Of a stretch of 64,000 nt of DNA, positions 34,641-42,198 are shown one piece after another (the stretch's first letter is position 1; every line of letters starts with the position of its first letter). This DNA comes from DATHAP01 sp963762865 (GTDB lineage: Bacteria; Actinomycetota; Actinomycetes; JACCUZ01), in the NCBI GenBank assembly GCA_963762865.1, contig CAVXNC010000001.1, positions 62,001 to 126,000 on the forward strand, given 5' to 3'. Both the position numbers and the translations under genes were made by a program. The notes beneath the pieces are model-generated. The model searched no databases. It saw only the letters and a program-made list of their open reading frames with translations, and was not told the origin of the DNA.

Positions 34641-35622
34641 CTGGCGCCGGGTGGCTGCAGGCGTCGCCGGCTCGCGCCGGCCGGCGAATGCGAGGCCGAA
34701 GTCTTCGCAGCCGCCAGAGCATCACCGCGATCCCGATGTTGCTGAGCACCAGCCCGAGCACTGGGTGCAGGACCTCCATGGCCGCTGCGAGTCCCCACTG
34801 CCCGGCGACGAGGAAGAGCACCAGGACCCGCAGCAGGTTCAGCATCCAGGCGAGCGCGGTACCGCAGATCAGCCAGCAGAGCTTCCGCCTGGCCGGCCCC
34901 TGGGTGAGGCCCATCAGCAGGGACCCGACCACCAGGTAGCTCACCGTGCCGTTGAGACCGGCACAGGCGCTCGCGACGCTGAGCCGGATCGCCTCCCCGC
35001 CGTGGTCCACGGTGAACAGCGAGCCGTCCGAACCGGCGGCCTGCTGGGCGAGCCCCAGCGGCGCGGCCAGTGCGGCGACCGCGGAGGTCGTGGCCGTGGC
35101 CACCTGGTCCTGGACCAGGGAGAGCAACCGGGACCAGGGCATCGGCCAGGCGAGGAACAGCATTGCGAGCCCGAAGCGGACACGCCACATGGTCCGCACC
35201 CCGAGAAGGACCGCCGTCGCGCCGGCCGCGAAGAGCGGCAGCAGCAGGAGATCGAGACGCAGCAGCCAGAAGGTGTCCCCGAGCCGGTGCTGCAGGACCA
35301 GCTGGCCGACGAGGGACACGGCGATCAGCGGGCCGCCGACGATCAGGTCCAGCTGACGGTCCTCGATGTCCGGCTCGTGCACGCGTCGCCGGGCGCGGAC
35401 GGCTGCGATGACCACCGCCCCGCCCGGGACCAGCCCGAGGTAGGCGAGCGGCGAGTCGATGAGCAGGGCCTCGCCGAGCTGGCGGAGCGTGACGTGGAAG
35501 GCCACGACGCAGGCGAGGACCACAGCGGCTCCGAGAGCCGCCGGTCGCCAGGCCGGCTCGTCGCGCGCGGGCGTCCCGACAGCACCAGCTGTCGGGACGC
35601 CCGCTCCCTGGGGGGGACTCAC
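34177..35622 (-). CDS. Exosortase (transmembrane sorting transpeptidase)
   Basis: Integral membrane cysteine transpeptidase candidate with about eight helices. The catalytic triad of the exosortase/archaeosortase family is visible: C220 (VASACAGLNG), R265 (NLLRVLVLF) and H286 (LHPVLGLVLS). Only residues 1 to about 310 (35622 to about 34690) look real. The frame stays open to 34177 but the tail is Arg-rich and overlaps the EpsI-like gene by 463 bp, so the true end is lost, probably by a single-base insertion near 34.71 kb. GTG 35622 follows the substrate gene by 18 bp. It probably cleaves and anchors the neighbouring PEP-CTERM-like protein. Confidence 0.82.
   Translation of the reverse strand: MSPPQGAGVPTAGAVGTPARDEPAWRPAALGAAVVLACVVAFHVTLRQLGEALLIDSPLAYLGLVPGGAVVIAAVRARRRVHEPDIEDRQLDLIVGGPLIAVSLVGQLVLQHRLGDTFWLLRLDLLLLPLFAAGATAVLLGVRTMWRVRFGLAMLFLAWPMPWSRLLSLVQDQVATATTSAVAALAAPLGLAQQAAGSDGSLFTVDHGGEAIRLSVASACAGLNGTVSYLVVGSLLMGLTQGPARRKLCWLICGTALAWMLNLLRVLVLFLVAGQWGLAAAMEVLHPVLGLVLSNIGIAVMLWRLRRLRPRIRRPARAGDACSHPAPGGTATGARLRGSCAGRGSRRRRGSEQQAGSCCRARRPRWWRRRRVVRGPAGGSARLLDCSARLHPVGNPVLRVGVHVASQSALAVARHHQRRAARGPAVRLDPDGRRHHAEPAADEDLQHRGVLLVPRLRRPLVPRGTAQPGRPRHTALVLRPA
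35569..35602. repeat. 15-bp perfect inverted repeat at the exosortase start
   Basis: Arms 35569-35583 and 35588-35602 (GGGCGTCCCGACAGC and its exact complement) with an ACCA loop. It lies within codons 7-18 of the exosortase frame, just after the substrate gene. As RNA it would be a very stable stem with no T tract, and it may reduce expression of the exosortase relative to its abundant substrate. Confidence 0.8.
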
Positions 35623-35640
35623 TGGTCGCGGAACCCCTCG

Positions 35641-36247
35641 TCAGGCTGCGAGGGCCGGACCACCGCTGGCGCGGCGGCGCCAGAGGAAGAACCCGAGCGG
35701 CGACGAGAGCTCCCGAGACCGGAAGCAGGATCGCGATGGACGCCTCGGGAATGACCGGCGGCGACGAGATGTCGACGCACAGGATGTTGCTCTTGTCGGT
35801 GAAGCCGACCGCTGAGGCATCCGTTCCGGACACTGCTGCCCGGTCGCACACCGTGTCGTCCGGGCTCGCCTCGACGGTGAAGGTCGTCGTCCCCGACGAG
35901 CCGGTCCCGTCCGCGGTGAAGTCGACGTCCTTCTCGTCCGAGCCGACGAGCGTCTCGCCGTTGTAGGCGCCGTTGCCGTCGGAGTCGATCCAGATGCAGT
36001 CGCGGAGGCGGTACGAGCCGGGCGCCCGGTCGACGTAGACGGAGTACGTGAGCGTGTAGGTCCCGTCACCGTTGTCGACCAGGCTGACAAGACTCTTGTC
36101 GGCCAGGTTCTCCTCGCCGGCCTGGCCGGACAGGACGCCGGCGCAGGACGTGGTGGAGTCCTCGGCGCTGGCGGGTCCCGCCAGCAGGGTGGCGCTGCCC
36201 AGGACCGTGGCAAGCACGGCCAGCAGCGCGATGAGCAGTCGTCTCAT
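35641..36247 (-). pseudogene. Secreted protein with PEP-CTERM-like C-terminal sorting signal, one +1 frameshift
   Basis: About 200 aa. Signal peptide (MRRLLIALL... cleavage near ASA/ED, residue 28), a beta-rich domain with cysteines C35, C84, C134 and C157 and an acidic DSDGNG loop near 88, then a sorting tail: VIPEAS (165-170), hydrophobic helix, and RRR. The tail needs one skipped base near 35700 (GALVA then LGFFLWRRR); without it the frame runs on without stop through the exosortase. GAGGAGG precedes ATG 36247. Placed directly upstream of the exosortase, it is its probable substrate. The break may be a sequencing insertion. Confidence 0.78.
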
Positions 36248-36549
36248 CGAACCTCCTCAGTGTCGGCCGCGCCGGTGACTCGCAGCTATCGACCTGCAGC
36301 GACCACTTCGCGGTGTGTGTGACGGACTGTCCGCCGTGAGGAGGCGCGCGGACCATGCCCTGTTGGTACTGCCGGGACCAGTACGTACTAGTACGAACAA
36401 CAACAGCCCGTCGTGACCGTTAGACGGATAGTGAAAGTTCGCATCTGTCCTGGTCAGGGCGGCTTTCTCGGGTGACACTGACGCAACGCGTTCGGGTCAG
36501 GCATCGGCCCACGGGTACCAACGGGGGCCCATGGGGGGGTAAACCGAGC
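36248..36549. promoter_or_regulatory. 302-bp divergent intergenic region with several palindromes
   Basis: Between the exosortase substrate gene (-) and the orphan LuxR gene (+). It contains no gene. Palindromes: CGGAC-T-GTCCG (36323-36333), GTACT-9nt-AGTAC (36366-36384) and CGTACTAGTACG (36384-36395), plus GTAC repeats around them. These are candidate operators or promoter elements for both directions. No clear -35/-10 pair was identified. Confidence 0.5.
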
Positions 36550-37168
36550 ATGAGACGCGCGACCGTCCGCTGTGTCGTCGCGGACGCTTCGCCGCTGGTC
36601 GTCGCCGGCCTGCGCACCGTCTTGGTCGAGCACGGGTTCGGCACGCCGGTCGCCGAGGCCGATCAGCCGCGACGCGCCGTCGAGGTGACCCGTCGGGTCA
36701 AGCCCGACATCCTCCTGTGCGGTCTCGGCCCGCTCGCCGCCACGTTCAGCATCGCCGAGCAGGTCGCCCCGGTCCCGGTCCTGGCGCTTGTCTGGACCTG
36801 CACCCGGTCGCGAGGCAGCGGAGGCCATCACCGCCGGAATCGGCGGACTGGCGCTCAAGGGCGCGCCGGTGCAGCACCTCGGTACGGCGATCGCCGCAGT
36901 GATGGGCGGAGCAACGCCTGTCCCACGGGCGGCGAGCTACGAGGCACCCGTCGAGCTCCGCGGCGTGCAGCGCCTCACGAGTCGCGAGGCCGCCGTCGTC
37001 GAGCTGGTGTCCAGCGGCCTGAGCAACACCCAGATCGCCGGCCGGCTGGGCATCGCGCCGCAGACCGTCAAGAACCACCTCCGCTCCGCGATGGGCAAGC
37101 TCGGCGCCCACAGCAGGGTCGAGGTGTGTCTCTGGACGGGCAAGCGGCCGGCCATGGAGCTCGCCTGA
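36550..37168 (+). pseudogene. Orphan LuxR/NarL-type regulator with degenerate receiver, one +1 frameshift
   Basis: About 205 aa. The receiver-like N-terminus (CVVADASPLVVAGLRTVL) lacks the phosphoacceptor: the KPDILLCGLG segment has Gly58 where Asp is expected. The C-terminal LuxR helix-turn-helix (LTSREAAVVELVSSGLSNTQIAGRLG, TVKNHLRSAMGKL) is complete. The two parts are in different frames; dropping one T of GCGCTTGTC near 36787 gives VLALSGPAPGREAAEAI and a continuous protein. No sensor kinase is nearby. Divergent from the exosortase substrate gene, so a phosphorylation-independent local regulator is likely. Confidence 0.75.
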
Positions 37169-37239
37169 CAGCCTGATCAACCATCTCGGATCGCGGGCGA
37201 AACGCGTCGGGCCGGACGTGAGCGACCTATCGTCGAGCC

Positions 37240-40026
37240 GTGGTGGGTGTCGACGAGCAGGCTGCGTCTCGCGGGAGCGAGCAAGCAGCGTTGCGCGAGA
37301 GCGAGCAGGCGGCGTTGCGCGCCGACGTGCGCCGCCTCGGCAACCTGCTCGGCGAGAGCCTGGTGCGCCAGGAGGGTCCCGAGCTCCTGGCGCTCGTCGA
37401 GGAGGTCCGGCACCTCAGCCGTGGCGACGTACCGGCTGGCGCGCAGCAGGGGGCAGGCCGTGGCGACCTGGCCGCACTCCTGGAGGGGGTCGACACCGCG
37501 ACCGCGGCGCTGCTGGTGCGGGCGTTCGGGACCTACTTCCACCTGGCCAACGTGACCGAGCAGGTCCACCGGGCCCGGGCCATGCGCGACGAGCGGCGAC
37601 TCAAGGGCGGCTGGCTGGCGCAGACCGCCGAACGCGTCCGCGCGGCCGGACTGCCCGCCGACGAGGTGGCCGACCTGGTGGCCCGCCTCGCCGTGCGGCC
37701 GGTCTTCACGGCGCACCCGACCGAGGCGGCCCGCCGGTCGATCCTGTCGAAGCGGCGGCGGGTCGCCGAGCTGCTCGACGCTCCCGACGACCCGCGGATC
37801 GACCGGCGGCTCGCCGAGGTCATCGACCTGCTCTGGCAGACCGCCGAGCTCCGCCTCGACCGGCCCGAGCCGCTCGACGAGGCGCGCAACGCCGCCTACT
37901 ACCTCGACGAGCTGATGCTGCACACCGTCGGCGACGTGCTCGAGGACCTGGCCGACGAGCTGACCGGCCTCGGTGTGGACCTGCCGGCGACCGCGCGGCC
38001 GCTGCGCTTCGGCAGCTGGATAGGCGGCGACCGCGACGGCAACCCCAACGTCACACCCGACGTGACCCGTGACGTCCTGGTCCTGCAGCACGGCCACGCC
38101 ATCCGCGACCTCCAGCAGGTCGTGACCGAGCTCCTCGAGGACCTGTCGTCGTCGCAGCGCATGATCGGCGCGAGCGACGCGCTGGTGGCCAGCATCGAGG
38201 CGGACCTGGCCGCGCTCCCCGAGCTGGACCCGAGGGTGCGCCGGATCAACGCGGACGAGCCCTACCGGCTCAAGGGCCGCTGCATCGGGCTGAAGCTGGA
38301 GAACACCCGGGTGCGCATCGCGGCCGGCGCCGAGCACCGGCCGGGTCGCGACTACCTCGGCAGCGAGTCACTCCTCGACGACCTGCTGGTGATGCGCGAC
38401 TCGCTGGCCGAGCACAAGGGCCAGCTGCCGGCGACCGGCCGCCTGGACCGGGTGATCCGCGTGGTCGCCGCCTTCGGCCTGCACCTTGCCACCCTCGATG
38501 TCCGCGAGCACGCCGACGCGCACCACCACGCGCTGGCGCAGCTCTTCGACCGGCTCGGCGAGCTGTCGTGGCGCTACGCCGACCTGCCGCGCGGCGACCG
38601 CTTCGCGCTGCTCGGCCGCGAGCTCGCCAGCCGGCGTCCGCTGGGCTCCGGACCGGCGCAGCTCGACGACGCCGGTGCCCGCACGCTCGAGGTCTTCACG
38701 ACCGTGCGCGACGCGATGGACACCTTCGGGCCGGAGGTGTGCGAGAGCTACATCGTGTCGATGACCCGGGGCGCCGACGACGTGCTGGCCGCGGTGGTCC
38801 TGGCGCGCGAGGCCGGGCTCGTCGACGTGCACCGCGACGTCGCGCACATCGGCTTCGTGCCGCTGCTGGAGACGGTCGGGGAGCTGCGGGAGGCCGGCCG
38901 GGTGCTCGACGAGCTGCTCTCCGACCCGTCCTACCGGCGGCTGGTGGCCGCGCGGGGCGACGTGCAGGAGGTGATGCTCGGCTACTCCGACTCCAACAAG
39001 GAGGCCGGGATCACGACGTCCCAGTGGGAGATCCACCGGGCCCAGCGACAGCTGCGCGACGTGGCCGGGTCCCACGGCGTACGCCTGCGCCTCTTCCACG
39101 GCCGAGGCGGGACGATCGGCCGCGGCGGCGGGCCGACGCACGACGCGATCCTCGCCCAGCCGTGGGGCACCCTCGACGGCGAGCTCAAGGTGACCGAGCA
39201 GGGCGAGGTGATCTCGGACAAGTACTCGCTGCCGGCGCTCGCCCGCGAGAACCTCGAGCTGACGCTCGCGGCCACCCTCGAGGCGACGCTGCTGCACCGC
39301 GAGCCACGGACGACCGGAGACGCGCTCCGGCGCTACGACGACGTCATGGACAGCCTGTCGTCGGCGGCGCAGGACGCCTACCGCGGGCTGGTGGAGCACC
39401 CCGACCTGCCGGCCTACTTCGTGCAGTCGACCCCGGTGGAGCTGCTGACCGACCTCAACATCGGGTCGCGCCCGTCGCGCCGGCCGGACAGCGGGACCGG
39501 GCTGTCCGGCCTGCGGGCGATCCCGTGGGTCTTCGGCTGGACCCAGTCCCGCCAGGTGGTGCCGGGGTGGTTCGGTGTCGGGTCCGGCCTGGCCGCCGTC
39601 CGCGCTGCCGGGCTCGGCGACACCCTCGACGAGATGTACGACGGCTGGCACTTCTTCCGGACGTTCCTGTCCAACGTCTCGATGACCCTGGCCAAGACCG
39701 ACCTGCGCATCGCCGGCCACTACGTCGACACCCTGGTCGACCCGGACCTGCGGCACGTGTTCGACCTGGTGCGCCAGGAGCACGACGTGACGATCCGCGA
39801 GGTGCTCGCCGTGACCCGCGAGGGCTCGCTGCTCGGGTCCAACCCTCTGCTGGCGCGGACCCTCCAGGTCCGCGACGCCTACCTGGACCCGATCAGCTAC
39901 CTGCAGGTGTCCCTGCTGCGCCGCTGGCGAGCCGGCGCCGCGACGGCGGAGCCGGACCCGCGGGTGCGCCAGGCCCTGCTGCTGACCGTCAACGGCATCG
40001 CCGCCGGCCTCCGCAACACCGGCTGA
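37240..40026 (+). CDS. ppc: Phosphoenolpyruvate carboxylase
   Basis: 928-aa anaplerotic enzyme making oxaloacetate from PEP and bicarbonate. Catalytic His in VFTAHPTEA (about 163), GGDRDGNPNVTP near 265, GYSDSNKEAG near 580, and FHGRGGTIGRGGGP near 620; the C-terminal RNTG is the conserved end where Asp binds. TATCGT at 37228-37233 stands 6 nt before GTG 37240, so the mRNA is probably leaderless. A hairpin overlapping the stop codon probably terminates it. Confidence 0.96.
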   Translation: MVGVDEQAASRGSEQAALRESEQAALRADVRRLGNLLGESLVRQEGPELLALVEEVRHLSRGDVPAGAQQGAGRGDLAALLEGVDTATAALLVRAFGTYFHLANVTEQVHRARAMRDERRLKGGWLAQTAERVRAAGLPADEVADLVARLAVRPVFTAHPTEAARRSILSKRRRVAELLDAPDDPRIDRRLAEVIDLLWQTAELRLDRPEPLDEARNAAYYLDELMLHTVGDVLEDLADELTGLGVDLPATARPLRFGSWIGGDRDGNPNVTPDVTRDVLVLQHGHAIRDLQQVVTELLEDLSSSQRMIGASDALVASIEADLAALPELDPRVRRINADEPYRLKGRCIGLKLENTRVRIAAGAEHRPGRDYLGSESLLDDLLVMRDSLAEHKGQLPATGRLDRVIRVVAAFGLHLATLDVREHADAHHHALAQLFDRLGELSWRYADLPRGDRFALLGRELASRRPLGSGPAQLDDAGARTLEVFTTVRDAMDTFGPEVCESYIVSMTRGADDVLAAVVLAREAGLVDVHRDVAHIGFVPLLETVGELREAGRVLDELLSDPSYRRLVAARGDVQEVMLGYSDSNKEAGITTSQWEIHRAQRQLRDVAGSHGVRLRLFHGRGGTIGRGGGPTHDAILAQPWGTLDGELKVTEQGEVISDKYSLPALARENLELTLAATLEATLLHREPRTTGDALRRYDDVMDSLSSAAQDAYRGLVEHPDLPAYFVQSTPVELLTDLNIGSRPSRRPDSGTGLSGLRAIPWVFGWTQSRQVVPGWFGVGSGLAAVRAAGLGDTLDEMYDGWHFFRTFLSNVSMTLAKTDLRIAGHYVDTLVDPDLRHVFDLVRQEHDVTIREVLAVTREGSLLGSNPLLARTLQVRDAYLDPISYLQVSLLRRWRAGAATAEPDPRVRQALLLTVNGIAAGLRNTG

Positions 40027-40060
40027 CGCCGACGGCGGCGTGAACGCACGCGTCAGCCGG
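40019..40060. terminator. Bidirectional hairpin covering both convergent stop codons
   Basis: Perfect 11-bp stem CCGGCTGACGC (40019-40029) / GCGTCAGCCGG (40050-40060) with a 20-nt loop that can form an inner GCG-TGAA-CGC stem. It contains the TGA of ppc and the stop of the small minus-strand gene at 40053. Confidence 0.75.
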
Positions 40061-40349
40061 TGAGCACCGGGGTGGCGGGCAGTCCCAGCGGCCGCTCGGC
40101 GAACGCCTGCGCGTCGGCCACCGGGTAGCAGAGGTTCTCGCTGGAGTCTCCGAGGGTGGTGTCGACCCAGTCCTGGACGGCCTGGACGGAGTCCGACTCC
40201 CAGAGACACGTCACCTTCGACTGGTCCTGGCTCGGGTAGAACTGCAGGACCTGCACACCTGCCGGGGCACCGTCCCCCGAGATGAGCCGCTGCCCGCGCT
40301 GGAACGCGGTGTCCGGGTTCTTGATCTGGTGCTGCACGACGACGTACAT
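40053..40349 (-). CDS. Small protein of unknown family (98 aa)
   Basis: 98-aa soluble protein beginning MYVVVQHQIKNPDTAF with GGAGG upstream of ATG 40349. The pattern (beta strand, helix with SDSVQAVQDWVDTTLG, then a conserved-looking SENLCYPVADAQAF segment) resembles small dimeric alpha/beta-barrel or monooxygenase-like domains, but the family is not recognised. It lies downstream of, and in the same direction as, the TPR-LuxR regulator, which might control it. Confidence 0.7.
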   Translation of the reverse strand: MYVVVQHQIKNPDTAFQRGQRLISGDGAPAGVQVLQFYPSQDQSKVTCLWESDSVQAVQDWVDTTLGDSSENLCYPVADAQAFAERPLGLPATPVLTG

Positions 40350-40488
40350 GGCTCGGCCTCCTGTTGCGACGAATGGTGCGACGAAAGGGTGCTTCGCACG
40401 CTAGGTGGGTCACCGAGGTCGACGCCTCGCTCGGATCAACCATCTTCGCCGGCTGCCGATGGTGCCTCCTGACCACACGGCGCCGGGG

Positions 40489-42141
40489 TCAGACCAGGTG
40501 GTGCTCGTAGGCGAAGGCACCGGCGGCGGTCCGCGACTGAACGCCCACCTTGGCGAAGATGTTCTGAAGGTGCCGGGCCACGGTGTGCTCGCTCAGGACG
40601 AGCGCCGCCGCGATCTCCCGGTTGCTCTTCCCGGTGGCGACGAGACGGAGCACCTCGCACTCGCGGGGGCTGAGACCGTGCACCCGGGGAGCCGCCCGCG
40701 GGGGAAGGAGGGCGGCCACTTCGGCGAGGTCGGTCTGCGCGCCCAGACCGGCGAAGACCTCCGTCGCGGCTTCCAGCTCGAGCGCCGCCGTGTCGTCGTC
40801 ACCGACGAGACTGCAGGCCCGGCCGATCAGCCATCGACACCGCGCCGCGTCGTACGGTGCCTCGAGCTGCTGCCAGGCGGTCAGCGCACGGCGGAGCTCG
40901 ACGAGCGATGTCGTGAGGTCTCCCTCGGCAAGTGCGAGTGCGCCCCGCGCCTGCCACGACATCGCGTCGATCGCCTCGCTCGCCTGCCGGCCGGCGATCT
41001 CCGCCAGCTCGCGGCAGCCGCCTGCTGCGGCGTCGATGTCGCCCACCGCCAGCATGATCTCCACGTAGGCCGGCAGCAGTGACACCCGCGGCAGTCCGCG
41101 GGACGCCTCGGCCACGGCACGGCGGATGGTCGCGGCGGCCGAGTCCGATCTCCCCTGGGCGAGGCGCACCTTGGCCAGGCCGGGCTGCGGTTCGCGCCCT
41201 AGGGCGCTCGCCGTCCGGTACGACGCCTCCGCGAGCTCGAGCTCACCTCGAAGTCGGTGCACCTCCCCCTCGAGGTAGGCCGCGTCACCACCGGCCCGCT
41301 GGTTCAAGGCCCCTCGCCGCAGCTCGTCGCCGAGCAGTCGCAGCTCCACGAGCGCGTCGTCCCAGGCTCCGCCGAACGTCATGATCTCGGCTCGGTGCAC
41401 CAGGCAGACGCCCGTGTGGGCCACCATGTCGGGCTGCCGAGCGCACCACCGTGTCAGAGCGGTGGTCCACTCCCGCACTCGGCGCAGCTCGTAGACGCTC
41501 CGGCAGAACGCGATCGTGTTGCAGTAGACGATCCCCGCGACGATCGGTGATGTCTCTCCGGACGTGACCGACACCATCGTCTCGTCGATGAGCCGCGTCC
41601 CCTCGGCCGACCGGCCCAACCGGACCAGGGCGTGGCCCTGTTCCATCATGCCGATGGCGACCAGGTCGCGGTCGCCGAACCGCTCGCCGATGTCGAGCAC
41701 CTCTGTCGCCACGGCGAGCGAGCCCTGTGCGTCACCCTTGACCAGGTGCTCGAGCATCTCCGAGATCTTCACGTAGCCGCGCTCGACGACGTCGCCTTGC
41801 TCGCGGTCCATCCACCGCTGGGCTCGCGCGAACCAGCCGGAGGCCGGGCCCAGCTGTCCGCGAAAGAGCCAGCTGTGCCCGATCCAGAAGGCACACCTGA
41901 CCGCCGGCAGGTGCTCCCCGACCTCGAGGTAGGCGCGATAGGCACCTTCGAGGGCAGTCACGTAGTCGTCGTCATGCCCGAGCATGTAGGCCGCGCGCCC
42001 GAGCAGCTCGAGGTCGGAAGCCCCGAGGGGGGTCTCCTCGTGCGCCGCGGTCAGTGCCTCGTAGGCATCCCGCCAGGCGGCCTCGCGGAAGGAACGGCGC
42101 CCGCGCGCCAGGTCTGGGACGGCAGCCACGGACCCTCCCAT
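40489..42141 (-). CDS. LuxR-family regulator with TPR-like helical domain
   Basis: 550-aa protein. Residues about 15-470 are helical repeats of the TPR/MalT type (pairs of helices such as ALEGAYRAYLEVGEHLP and LAEASYRTASALGREP), and residues about 485-550 are a LuxR helix-turn-helix (LSPRECEVLRLVATGKSNREIAAALVLSEHTVARHLQNIFAKVGV). Unlike LAL regulators it has no AAA/NB-ARC ATPase domain, so activation is presumably by ligand or protein binding to the TPR part. ATG/GTG start at 42141, 57 bp from pth. Targets unknown. Confidence 0.85.
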   Translation of the reverse strand: MGGSVAAVPDLARGRRSFREAAWRDAYEALTAAHEETPLGASDLELLGRAAYMLGHDDDYVTALEGAYRAYLEVGEHLPAVRCAFWIGHSWLFRGQLGPASGWFARAQRWMDREQGDVVERGYVKISEMLEHLVKGDAQGSLAVATEVLDIGERFGDRDLVAIGMMEQGHALVRLGRSAEGTRLIDETMVSVTSGETSPIVAGIVYCNTIAFCRSVYELRRVREWTTALTRWCARQPDMVAHTGVCLVHRAEIMTFGGAWDDALVELRLLGDELRRGALNQRAGGDAAYLEGEVHRLRGELELAEASYRTASALGREPQPGLAKVRLAQGRSDSAAATIRRAVAEASRGLPRVSLLPAYVEIMLAVGDIDAAAGGCRELAEIAGRQASEAIDAMSWQARGALALAEGDLTTSLVELRRALTAWQQLEAPYDAARCRWLIGRACSLVGDDDTAALELEAATEVFAGLGAQTDLAEVAALLPPRAAPRVHGLSPRECEVLRLVATGKSNREIAAALVLSEHTVARHLQNIFAKVGVQSRTAAGAFAYEHHLV

Positions 42142-42198
42142 CGCCGAGGACGCACTCGGCCAGCGGGAACCGACGCGGCCATCATGGCACCGGGGTGG

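Noticed and set aside
34613..36247. 544-aa frame starting with the PEP-CTERM-like protein
   Set aside because: After residue 183 it turns into Arg/Gly-rich sequence running antiphase through the exosortase; the sorting tail in the neighbouring frame is clearly the true end.
37177..40476. Two long minus-strand frames antisense to ppc
   Set aside because: Shadow frames; ppc is complete with all active-site motifs.
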